From Hirudinaria manillensis (Eukaryota > Annelida > Clitellata > Hirudinida > Hirudinidae): a stretch of 64,000 bases of DNA. Position 1 is the first letter of the stretch, and each line of letters opens with the position of its first letter. The stretch is from contig CM067529.1 of NCBI GenBank assembly GCA_034509925.1, forward strand, positions 9,582,501 to 9,646,500, written 5' to 3'. A program made the position numbers and the translations under genes. A model generated the notes under the pieces. That model saw nothing but the letters and a program-made list of their open reading frames with translations, searched no databases and was not told the DNA's origin. Positions 1-12,000 of the stretch are shown one piece after another.

Positions 1-3000
1 AATGCAAGGTTAGTCTGGATGGAGCTTAATTTGGTGGGATTTTTGTAATGTTTGATATGATTTCAATTTAATTTTGACAGGAGGCACCAAACAGGGTTTA
101 TCTTGTGATGGAGGTAATCTTGTGCACAGGTTTTAAAGTAATTTTTGCTAATCTTTTTATATTTCCTTTAGTATTGCAATGGTGGAGACTTGGCAGACTA
201 TTTGCAAGGTATTTTGTAAATATTACAATCAAGAGAAGTATCAGATTTCATTCAAACTTTTCGATTTTGATAGTGGCATGTGTTCATTATTGATTGTTTG
301 TTAATCAGCCAAGGGAACACTTAGTGAGGAGACTGTGCAATCATTTCTCAGACAAATTGGTGAGACTTTCAGGGATATAGGAATATTCATCCAATATATA
401 AAAATTATTTTGGATCAAAATTATCAAATATTATCATTAAGGTGTTAGTGCAATACCTTAGTACATTAATGCAGCTTCTACCCTGGTTATTCCTAGATTG
501 TATGCCAAGGAATACATTAATAAGTCTGAACATTTTTCTTCATCCTCACAACATCAACCATTCCAGTACAACCATTGCCAATAATAACTGTTGCAATAAC
601 ATAAGAAATACACTTTAATAAACAGCTGCTGCTCTGAAGGCCCTCAGTGTGAAGGGCATCGTACACAGAGATTTGAAACCCCAGAACATTCTCTTGTGTC
701 ATTCAAGTCGCTACAAACAGACGCACACCAACATCATCTTCATCCCCTATTCTGACATCACCCTCAAAATTGGTTCGTTTCTTCGTTTGTTTTCGGTGCC
801 TTTTTTCCGAATAAGTTGTCAGAACTTGTTTTACGTTGTATTTATTATGTAACAAATTTGGTTTATTTGTACAAATTGGATCCTATTTAGCATAATAAAT
901 GCTATTGAATTTAGAAGATTTTTTAGGCTGAGATTTTTAGATTGAATAAAGTATAATTTGAACTACATAAATATCAAATTTCAACGTTGTTAAAAGTGCT
1001 TTACATCTAATAACATCATGTAAATTATTTATCAAACAGCTGATTTTGGATTTGCAAGATTTCTTCAGGATGGAAATATGGCTGCAACTCTGTGTGGTTC
1101 TCCAATGTATATGGTAATGGCCTGACATTAAAATGATAATTAATGCACATTAATAAAAAATATCAATAAATTAATAATTAAATTAAATTAAAGTGGAGAA
1201 AAAAAATTTGGCAAACAGACCTAACCTTATCATTCGTGACGGGAAATTCAAATCTTGCTAATTTATACTTTCATTGTTATCCGTAAGGAAGTTGAAAAAA
1301 ATTAGCAAACACAAGGACTTCGAAATAAAAATTAACTGGATATGGAATATGAAATCCGTGGTGGTTGCAGGGGGAAGATATGTAAAGACTTTGCAAAAAA
1401 GGTGGAGTTGATGCTGGTACATATTGAGGTTTAAGAGATTCAGAAAATCTCCTTATTGGGCACTATCCATCTTTTATGGAAAGCACTTGAATGAATAGAG
1501 GATCCTGACCTAGGAACGAAGAGCGAAGGCAGAACCAATACAGAAATTTCCATAATAAAAACACAATGAAATTGATAGTAATAATACTAAAATAATAAAT
1601 GGATATCAATATATATTACACATGCCTTGACTGAACAATGTTATATTCAGGCTCCAGAAGTGATAATGTCTCTTCAGTATGATGCCAAAGCTGATCTGTG
1701 GAGTGTGGGCACAATTGTTTACCAGTGCCTCACTGGGAAAGCACCATTCCAAGCTCAAACTCCACAGCAGTTGAAACAGTTTTACGAGCGAAATGCCAAC
1801 CTCCAGCCAAAGTGAGTCCAAGCTTTGAGGATAAAAGAAAGAATGAACAATCGTGGAATGATAGGTGGTGGAAGGTCTAAGCACAGATGGAAATACATTG
1901 GTGTTCGTGTGATGGAGAGGTGATCGGTGTGTTAAAAGGATTTTGGTTACAAGGAGTTAACTGATTATTCTTAATCTTCAAGCATACCTCTGGGTATAAG
2001 TGCTGCTCTGAAGAGCTTGTTGCTCAGTCTGCTCAAGAGGAATGCCAAAGACAGGATCGAATTCGGTGAGTTGGTTGAAGAAAAGATTTTATTAAAATTA
2101 TACACATTATCATTAATATCACATCATATTATCATTAATATCACATCATATTATCATTAATATCACATCATATTATCATTAATATCACATGATATTATCA
2201 TTAATATTACTATTGATACGGACAGCTATTCCAATGAGAATCAAATGTACGTGATGTGCCACATGCTATTATTTATTGCTATTTTTTGGCATTTGATTTC
2301 AAAATTTATTGATCTCATCGGTGACTATAATAAACTTAATAATATTAATTTATTCAGAGGATTTCTTCAATCATCCCTTCCTCAGGAAACCTCCCCCGTC
2401 CAATAACCTCAGTCTGTGTTCATTTACATATTCATTGGGTTATGATTAAATTACAAAGCCGTAGTAAATTATTCAGATTTTATTACTTAATTGGAAATAA
2501 TATGAGACCTTTGATTTTTGAGTGCTTCATGGCACAGATTGTCTTCAGTGTAATGTGATAAAACATATATATCCACTCGTTCTAATGTTTTGCCTTAAAG
2601 GCCTCATTTCTAATCATTGCATACCTATATATATCTACATATAATATTTGTCCATATTGTTCAATATGCAAATTAGATCAGTTACTATCAATTATGTCAT
2701 TACAGAGCAGTATTATGTACTGAATTAGTTGAGGCACGTTATGTTAGTTATGATCAACATAAGCCATTATTACAATCTTTGCTATTATAATCTATAATAT
2801 AATATCATAATCTATAAATATAATTTACATTTTATATAATATAATAAAATTTTATATATATTATAATCTATTTATAATTTAAAATCTAAAATCCCAGCAT
2901 GCCTGAACACTCGAATCCAGAAATATTCTGCCATGAGGGATCTCACCTCAAGACCACCTCCACACGACTGCACAACTTCAACGGAGGTGAGTTTATTAAA

Positions 3001-6000
3001 TCATTAATTCCAATGAAATGGATTGCAGTCAACTGTTCATGAACTGTTGATGCTTTGGATTCAAAATGATGGCGATGCGATGTTGTGTGCTCTGCCACAT
3101 GTTTGTCCATTTGCAGCCTTAAAGCAGTCGATGAAGTTGAAGCAATGCTTGTTGATTATTATTTGATGTTTTATGAAAAATTTAGTTTATTAATTAGAAT
3201 ATTATTACATAAATTTTACTTTCTTTTAAAAAAGAATGTAAATGTTGTGGTTTATTACTACATAATATTAGTACTGTTGTTTATGCTGACATTGTTATGT
3301 TGATTCGTTTGGCCATTTCAATAGTTTACAATTGCTAGTTGTATGATAATATTTATGTTAAAGTTAAATAATTTAAATATTTAAATAATAATAATAATAA
3401 TAATAGTACGTGTTAGTGATATCTGTTATTGCATCAAGTTTCATTAATTAATTTTGACAGACTGTTCTCGAAGCCAGTCTGGTGATGAAGAAACCAGCAA
3501 CTGATGCTGCCAATGTTGGAGTTGTTAAGAACACTTCAAATGTTTCCAAAGCCAGTCCTTGTGAGCAATGAAGTTTGAATTGTGATGTGCTTAATAGAAT
3601 GTTTAGTAACAACTAATAATTTATAAATTTATATTTTGACCATTAAGTTTAGCTGTTAATAATTTTAAATTTATTTGAGTGTTAATTGCTATTAATAATA
3701 ACTGAACGTGTTGTTGTTAGTTAAGTTAAGTTATTAATCTATTCAATTATTATTGACCTCTTCACAACAGGCCCTCCAAGAGCTTGCATAAGACCAAAAG
3801 AAGCTGGAAGAAAAGTTTTGTTAGTAAACATTTTCAGATTTAATTTTTATGATGATTTGTGATATCTTTTAATAACAGCTGTTAGCTGCAGCTTTTGTTG
3901 ATGTTAAGTAGGAATGGAGGTTGCATTAATATGCCGTCTGTTGAATATTAATGAGGCGGAGGATTGATGGGTGGATGGATGGATGTGCGAAGCTTTTTGC
4001 TTGCATGAGTATAAGTGCGTTGATGTGTCTATATAGATGTGATGTGTGTTAAGGCATAATGAATATGGCTGGTTGGAGGGTTGGCTCTTACATGCTGCAA
4101 ATAAATTATTTAAATTTAATTGTAATTTGATAAATATAAAAAATATTTAATTATATTTTTCCATCGTCTTCAGTGCCAACGTTCCAGTTCAGACCTCGCT
4201 TAGCAGTAGAGTTTTGAAATTCATGGACGACGCGGAATCCTCTCTCGACGAAGACGACGACGCCACCTTGCCGGGCTTGGCAGAAGCAAAACGCAAATTC
4301 CCTGCGAACCTCAGAGATCTCGGACACGTCGACGTCGTGCTAAGCAAGAAGCAGGTCAACGACGAAGAAGAAGACGAAGACGATGACGGAGAAGAAGAAG
4401 GAGAGGAAGAAGACGAGGAATCTGAAGATGAAAACACGACTGTTGAAGAGCTGCCAAAAGTAATTTTATATATTCTAGATATTTTATATTTTTTAGATAT
4501 TTTTCCAGATGTTGTGGTTGTGTGGAATATAATGAATATTAATTAATTAATTAATTAATTAAAAATTATTATTAAATTTTTTTGGTCATGCAATTTCAAA
4601 ATGGTCCTTTGATTTGATGATTTACTGCACTTTGACGACTCAATGGATTGAGAAGCATTCAATTCATTTTCAGACGTGCAATGTTGAAGTTGTTCCGATT
4701 GCACTTCCAGAATCTCCGACCGTTGAGTTCTCTTCTGGATCAGGTAAGTCTTTGAATTTCATTTGCAGGTGGTAAGAGGTGTTCATTAATATTAATGGAC
4801 TCATAAAATTATTGTTACTTCAATAAAATAATTTCGAAGGTGATCATTAGTATTAATGAGCTCACATGATGGTCATTAATATTAATGATCGATTAATTAA
4901 TTGTGAAGGTTTTCTGCTCTTGCGTTGTTGCAGATGAATCTCTAGTCAACATTCAGTCACAAATCTCTCTCACAGCCACGACCAGAGCTTCCTCGCATCC
5001 TGCTCTCAACTGGATTGAATGTTAATTACTAACTTATTATTAGTAATTAGTAACATAAATTAATAATGGCATGGAACAGGGCTTAATTAGCATTTTAAAT
5101 TAGTTTAAAGTAAATTTCACTTTTTTTTGGTTGGAGCAGAAAATGATTTCTGATTTTAAATACAGAATCACTTTTGCATTTCACAAGTGGTTTTACCAAA
5201 CCATGATTAATATGATATATTAATTTTAATTAATAGCTGAATTTATTCGAAAATGCATTTCATGGAATTGTAAAGTTATTGAAAATAATTCGTTAAATCG
5301 ATCACCAAGGCGAGGATGCCGAGGATAAGGAAGAACGAAAGAAAAGTTTGACGGAGGACGACATCCTCTTGACGTCCCTCAAGAGAACTGGATCCTTCCC
5401 CAATCAGACCAAAATCAGCAGCTTCGAAGATGATGAGAACCAGGGTAAAGTGATATCACAATTATTTTCTACTTAATTCTAATTATTTTATAATTTTTAC
5501 AAAATATATTTTAAACCAACCTGATAAAAATATTTATATTAATACCATTTAATACGAACTAATCACTGCTTGAATTTGTTAAGTCTTTAGAAACGAAACA
5601 TTACTCAACACGCAAAAACCAGAAACAACCAGAACGCAACAATTCTTTATTTGTTCTCCCAAACTTCGAAAGAACCCTCGCGCTTCAAAAACTATCGCTC
5701 GATCCCCTCGCCCCGCCTACTCGCACATCGTCACAACACCTCCACGCCAGCCGAAAAGTTTCTCAGAGCTTTTAGGCGTAACCTCTCTGAGCGTCGAGGA
5801 AGTGTAGTCTCAGAATCCGGGACTATTGGCCGTTGGAAGTTTCTTCGTCCTTTTGGCCGACCCCTGGGTCTCCTCGGGACTGTGGTTTGCGCAGTTGTAG
5901 AAGTTGTAATGTTCCTTGAATTGGGAGTGGGACCCGGCACCATGCCCGGATCATCGTCCTCCTCTACCCCATGTCTGGGCCTCAATTGTTCGACGTGCCT

Positions 6001-9000
6001 TTTCAAAGTGGGTCCTTTTGGCACTACCTGTATTAAGACATGACGAGGACCCAAGACTTGAATCACCACTGCCGGGATCCATCTAGGAATGCGATCCTTG
6101 CCTGGACCGCTGCATTGAACGTAGCATGGCTTCCCGACGGTGAATTGGGTGTTACTCGATCTCTTTGATGTAGGCTTGTTCTGACGGTTTTGTAGTTCCT
6201 GGGCAATGTGCGGCACTGAAGGCAAAAGCGCATCTAATTTGCTTCGTAATTGTCTTCCGTTCAGAAGTTCACTAGGAGAGTAACCAGACTCCAAAGGAGT
6301 TCGATGATATTGAATGAGAAATTCCTGTAGCGCCTGGATAGTTGGAAGCCGCGATTTCTTCAGGGATTGTTTAAAAGTTTGGACTAATCTTTCCGCCTGC
6401 CCGTTTGTAGCTGGATGGTATGGGGCTCCTCTCAGGTGTAGAATACCTCTTTCCCTGAGATATTCTTGAAATTCTGAGGATGTAAATGTGGGCGCATTGT
6501 CCGTTACGAGAGTATGGGGATATCCAAAATGAGCAAAATCCTCCTCCAGTAATTCCATAGTCGTTCTGGCAGTTATGCTTGAAGTAGAATGGATGCATGG
6601 GTACTTAGAATAACTATCGACTACCACCAGCCAGTTCTTTCCCATGAAATTAACTGCGTGATCTACGTGGATTCTACTCCAAGGTCTTTCTGGTAGCATC
6701 CACGGATGATTTGAGAACTTTGGTGGGTTGTTCTGATGTTCCGCGCAAGATGTGCATTCCCTGCACATCTCCTCAATGTCGGCATCAATTCCCGGCCAGT
6801 AAACAACGGTTCGTGCCAGTTGCTTCATTCTCCTCATACCGCAATGTCCAAGGTGCAATAGACCCATAACGTGTAGTCTAAGTTTCTCAGGAACTACGAT
6901 TCTGTTTCCGAAGATAAGACAATCATTTTGCACTGTCAGAGTATCTTCCAACTTTTGAAAATGTCGAATTTGTGCATCTACAACTCGAGGCCATCCCTCT
7001 TTTAAGAATCGTACGACAGTTGAAATTATCCTGTCTCTGCGCGATTCCTTTGTCAAGACCTGAGAATCAGTTGGTCGGATCTGTTTACTTATGGCACTGA
7101 TTGTACAAACTGTAAGGTCGTCGTCTTTATCCTCACCGACGTCAAAATTGTCATCTTTCCCACTTGGTAACCGACTAAGTGCATCCGCGTTACCATGACT
7201 TTCGGATCGTCGGTACTCTATCGAATAATCGTACTGGTGTAGTATCAATGCCCATCGGGCTAAACGATTTGCTGCTAATAATGGGGTGAGTTTTGAAGGG
7301 CTGAAAAGCGACAACAAAGGTTTGTGATCCGTCACTAAGATAAAGTTTCGTCCGTAAAGGTATTGATGGAATTTCTGCAGCGCGTAAATAATCGAAAGTG
7401 CTTCTTTATGTATCTGACTATAATTTCTTTGTGATGTTGACAGTGTCTTTGAAATGTGCAATATTGGTCGTTCACTTCCATCCGGATATCTGTGAAACAA
7501 AACTGCACCGATTCCAACATCTGATGCATCACATGCAATTCCCAAAGGAAGAGATTTGTCAAAATGTGCAAGCTGCACCTCGTTCGCTAAGATCTCCTTC
7601 AACTTTTGAAACGACCTCTCTGCTTCCAAACTCCATCTCCAGAGTGATTCTTTTCTGGTGAGGCTCGTCAACGGTTCCGCAATCGTTGAAAGGTTTGGAA
7701 TGAACTTGTAGTAAAACTGAACTGAACCCAAAAACGATCGCAATGTCGGGACATTTGTTGGTCTTGGCATGCTAGTCAAGGCATCAACTCATTTCCCTTT
7801 TTCTATTCCGCTTTTTGAAACAACAAGTCCAAGGTATTCAATTGAATCTTTAGCAAAAATGCATTTCTTTTTGTTACATCTGAGACCTTTGTCTCTCAAT
7901 CGTTGAAGTAATACTTTCAGGTTTTGAATATGTTCTTTGGAATTCGAACCTCCGACAAGAATATCGTCCAAATAGACTGCTACTCCTTGCAAATCGCAAG
8001 GTAGTTTGTCCATTATCTCTTGGAAATAACCCGGGGCTGAAATGATACCAAAAGGTAGTCTCGTTTGAAGAAGCACTCCTCTATTTGTTGTCAGCGTGAG
8101 CTTCTTCTGGCTCGCAGGTGCAAGTTTAATTTGGTTGAATGCGTCTGCCAAATCGATTTTACTGAAGTATCGACTTCCTCCCAGTTTTCTCATCAGATCC
8201 TCTGGAAGGGGCATTGGATATCTATGTGGTTCTAATTGTGAATTTACGGTAACAGAATAATCGCCACAGATTCTAAAATTGGCTTTCTGCTCTCCAGGTT
8301 TCAGACTCTTTCGAATCGGTACAATTGGAGTTCCGTAATCATTGAAATGAGTTGGGGTCCAAATCCCTTTCTTTACTCCTGCATCAAGAGCCTGGTTTAG
8401 ATCTTCCTGAATTGCAAATGGCACTGTTCTTGCCTTGACAAAAATTGGCGATGAGTCTGGTTTGAATTTTACCTCTAACTCGAAATCTTTCAAACAACCA
8501 AGTTCTGGCTCGAAGCATTCTTTGAAATCGTGGCAAATTTTATAACACGCTTTTTCAACGGTTTTCGAATCAAGATCTTCATCAATTTTCAAAACGTGGT
8601 TGTGTAGCAAGCTTGAAACGTCGATTTTTAATTCGACTATGGCTTTCCTCCCAATGATGTTGAGCTTTGGTAACTTGGTGACATTGAATTCTAGAGCTAC
8701 GTTTTTGACGTCCGATGTCGAAACTATGACTTCGCAGACTCCTATGTTCGGAATGGGATCACCTGTTGCCGAAACATATCTTGTACTGGAAAAGTTTAGC
8801 CTGGGCTTTCCCCACTTTTTCCAAGTTTCGATTGCACAAAAATTGTCCCTGGCTCCACTATCTAATTCAAAAACAAATTCTGAATGTGCAATTTGTAGCA
8901 CCTGAGTCAGAGGTGTGTGTCTCGGAATTGTGTGGATTGAATTTACATGCCTGTCTCTTTTGAACTTCTTTTTAAAACATGCCTTTTCAATGTGTCCAAT

Positions 9001-12000
9001 GATTCCACAGAAATTACATTTAGCTTTAATATGTCTGCAGTCATTGGCGTGGTGTCCTTTGTTTCCACATCTTGGACAAGTTCCTTTCGGGAATGTAAAT
9101 TTTGAAAATTGCTGTCTTTGTTGTTGAGGTTTTCGTATTGGCTTGGAATCTGCTTTGTCCGGTTTACTTTCTGTCTCTTTTGAAATTTTATTTACCAGTT
9201 CCCGATTGTCCTCTGGTGTGCCGTGTACTGTAGCTTTCGCAACTTTGGCAGACTCTTCAACTTCCATAGCAATTTCAATTGCTCGATTGAATGTTAGTTC
9301 ATCTTCTGGAACTTTGAACAACGCTTTGAGCACAGCCTCGTTGTCAACTGAACACATGAATCTTGTTCTTAAAGCTTCATCTAGTGTGTCTTCTATACTA
9401 GGGAAGTCACATGTGGTGGCGGCATTTCGAATTTTCGCCGCGAGTTCCTGAATTGTTTCACCTGGTTGTCTTTTTAGCTCAGTCCAAAATTTGAATCTCT
9501 CTCGAATCACAAATCTCTTGGGGTTGAAGTTATGCATCATCACCGCTTGGATTTCAGCAAAGTCCAATTTATTTACTTCGCACGGCGTTGGTTTTTGAGA
9601 AGCTGTTGTTTGCAAAAGTTTGTAAATAGAAGCAGACTGGTTTGTCAGAAACACTTGCGTAATTTTCGATGCTGGAATTGAATTCGCTTCAATGAATGAC
9701 TGGAAGCGGTTCATATAATCATTCCACAATTCTTTGCTAGGTTCGAAAGGAATAAAATTCGGAATGGTGTGGTGTGTAGCGTTTGTAGCTATTGAACGGA
9801 CCAACAATTCCATTTGCTGTGTAAATGCTTCCAAGAACTTTGCAACGTCGGCCATTTTGGAAACTAAACAAATTTTGAACTTTCTTTTGTCGACTGCGCC
9901 AGTTGTTAAGTCTTTAGAAACGAAACATTACTCAACACGCAAAAACCAGAAACAACCAGAACGCAACAATTCTTTATTTGTTCTCCCAAACTTCGAAAGA
10001 ACCCTCGCGCTTCAAAAACTATCGCTCGATCCCCTCGCCCCGCCTACTCGCACATCGTCACAACAGAATTTATGTCAGAACAATTGTTCTCCTTCAATTA
10101 GAAAATGGAACCAGTCTGATGATGCTTCATTCAAAGTTCCACAAGAGCAAAACGGAACCGTCGTCATATTCCTTGGCCAACCTGAGTCACGCCACCGACG
10201 GAACCTCGGACAACGGGTCCACGGTCCCCTCAACTGCTCCTCCCTCCAGTGGGTCTTTGATGATGATGATGATGATGACGATGATGATGATGATGATCTT
10301 CCTTATACTTATTAGCTCATAAATTATCAAATTGGAGCAGACATTCTTTGATGTGTTTTTTAACTTTTTGTTTTTTTGCCTAAAAAGCACTGCCATCAGA
10401 GACTCAAGAAACTGATGAAGACAACAACGAAGAGGGAGATAAGGCAGTTTCTCTTGAGAATGAAGATGAGGTTAGGATGCTGTTGATAAGATGCAATGGA
10501 GTTGATAAAGTGGATGATATTGCGATAACGATGATTACTACCTATTTTAAGGAAATGTCTGCTGCAAGTGGAAATACTCTTATTACAATTATAAATTAAA
10601 ATTAATTTATAATTATTATAATTATGCAAAATTTAAAAATTATTGTTATTATGCATCTTGCATAAGATTTCCATATTAAGAACATGTCAAATGTATTCGT
10701 TAGTAAGTTATTATTGTTTATTGATTCTTAACTTTCATGGAATGTTACTTCCAACTTCCAGGACTCCACCCTGTGCAAACTGCGCTTTGTTCTTGGATTG
10801 GTGGAATGCGTTCTCGACTTGGCAGAGTCCCGAAGGAAGCTGGCATCCCACAAAGCGGAGGAGGAAGAAGAGGAGGAAGATGAAGACGATGGCAACATGG
10901 CTGCTCAATCTGCTTCGACAAAAGTGAAGAAGGATATTGCTAAAAGGTTCTTATGATGTTTCATAATAACTCTTATAAATCTTCAAATAACTTGTTTTAT
11001 TTATTTGAAAGAAAAATAACAAATGGTCAACACGTGACCACTTATAGTTATATAAATTTGAGCAATGGTTGTAATTGTTTTGGAAAGTTAAATGATTGCT
11101 GGGTGATTATTGAAGTTAGTGAGTGATTAGAAGCTGTAGTTGAGCTAATGATGTCAAGAGATAAAGAGTTCCAGGGTTTAATAACTTGATTGATGAAGAA
11201 GTGTTGACTGGTGGACTGATGGGACTTCTCTTGGCTTAAGCAAAGGGGATGACTGTGGGTTCTGGAGACTAGTAACTAACTAAGGGAGGGAATTCTGGTA
11301 TTTTGCATCGAACAAGACTGTGGACTTTATTTTGAAACAAAGGTCTCTGATAAGGTGTGCTCAAGGGTTTTAAGGCATGGTCCTTGCAGTCTGCTATGGT
11401 TTTATTTTATTACTAATGCACCTTGAACTTGTAATCAAACGTTGTTGATGCAATTTCACGAATGATTGAACCACCACCAAACAATCCGTAACTAAGCAAC
11501 TATTGCTGGCATCAAATTCATAATCATCAATCATCATTCGATTGATTTCCTAGGGACAGTTTCATCATGAAGGAGGGACACAATCAACCGGTGATAAGCG
11601 AAACACAGGCCCATCTGGAACAACTGGTCCTTTACATCAGAGTACTTCAACTCCTCTCCTCTGCCATTCAACTCGCCCAGTCCGAGATGAAGTCCGGTCA
11701 GCTCAAGAATACGGACCCGGTCAAGAACGGTCTGAAACTTGTATTTTCGTTTATTTTTTTGTTTATTTTTTTGTTTGTTTGTAAATGAAATGTTTTGTTG
11801 TTTTTTTTTTTGGTTTGGGGAGATGTGAGTAATGATTATCATCATTATCACCATAGTGTATGGTGCTTGGTGTTCTTTTGTTTGGTTGGAAAATTGAAAT
11901 GCTTTAATATGTAAAAAGTAATTTGTGGGTAAGCATAATTTAATTATGTGAATTAAATATTGCATCAGAACTAAGTAGTTTGCTCATCTCATTATAAGAA

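Larger units (their letters stand above)
5577..10065 (-). mobile_element. complete Ty3/Gypsy-type LTR retrotransposon
   Basis: Full-length element of 4,489 bp lying antisense in a ULK intron. The two LTRs (5577-5738 and 9904-10065) are both 162 bp, start TGTT, end AACA, and show no difference by eye. Flanks are a 5-bp target duplication GAATT (5572-5576 and 10066-10070). A tRNA primer-binding site lies just inside the 5' LTR and a purine-rich stretch just inside the 3' LTR. One long reading frame encodes gag, protease, reverse transcriptase, RNase H and integrase in Ty3/Gypsy order, interrupted by a single in-frame TGA at 7789-7791. No envelope gene. Short LTRs and two zinc knuckles recall the Mag lineage, which is inference only. 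Identical LTRs mean a recent insertion. Confidence 0.95.

Noticed and set aside
2106..2215. Regular 22-bp repeats, CRISPR-like at first glance
   Set aside because: Directly head-to-tail without spacers, in a eukaryotic intron: a minisatellite.
4189..4437. Ser-rich minus-strand frame
   Set aside because: It is the complement of the acidic ULK exon and has no independent coding features.
9734..10315. 193- and 114-residue plus frames crossing the LTR
   Set aside because: They join antisense gag and LTR sequence to a real ULK exon; only the part from 10102 is supported by splice signals.
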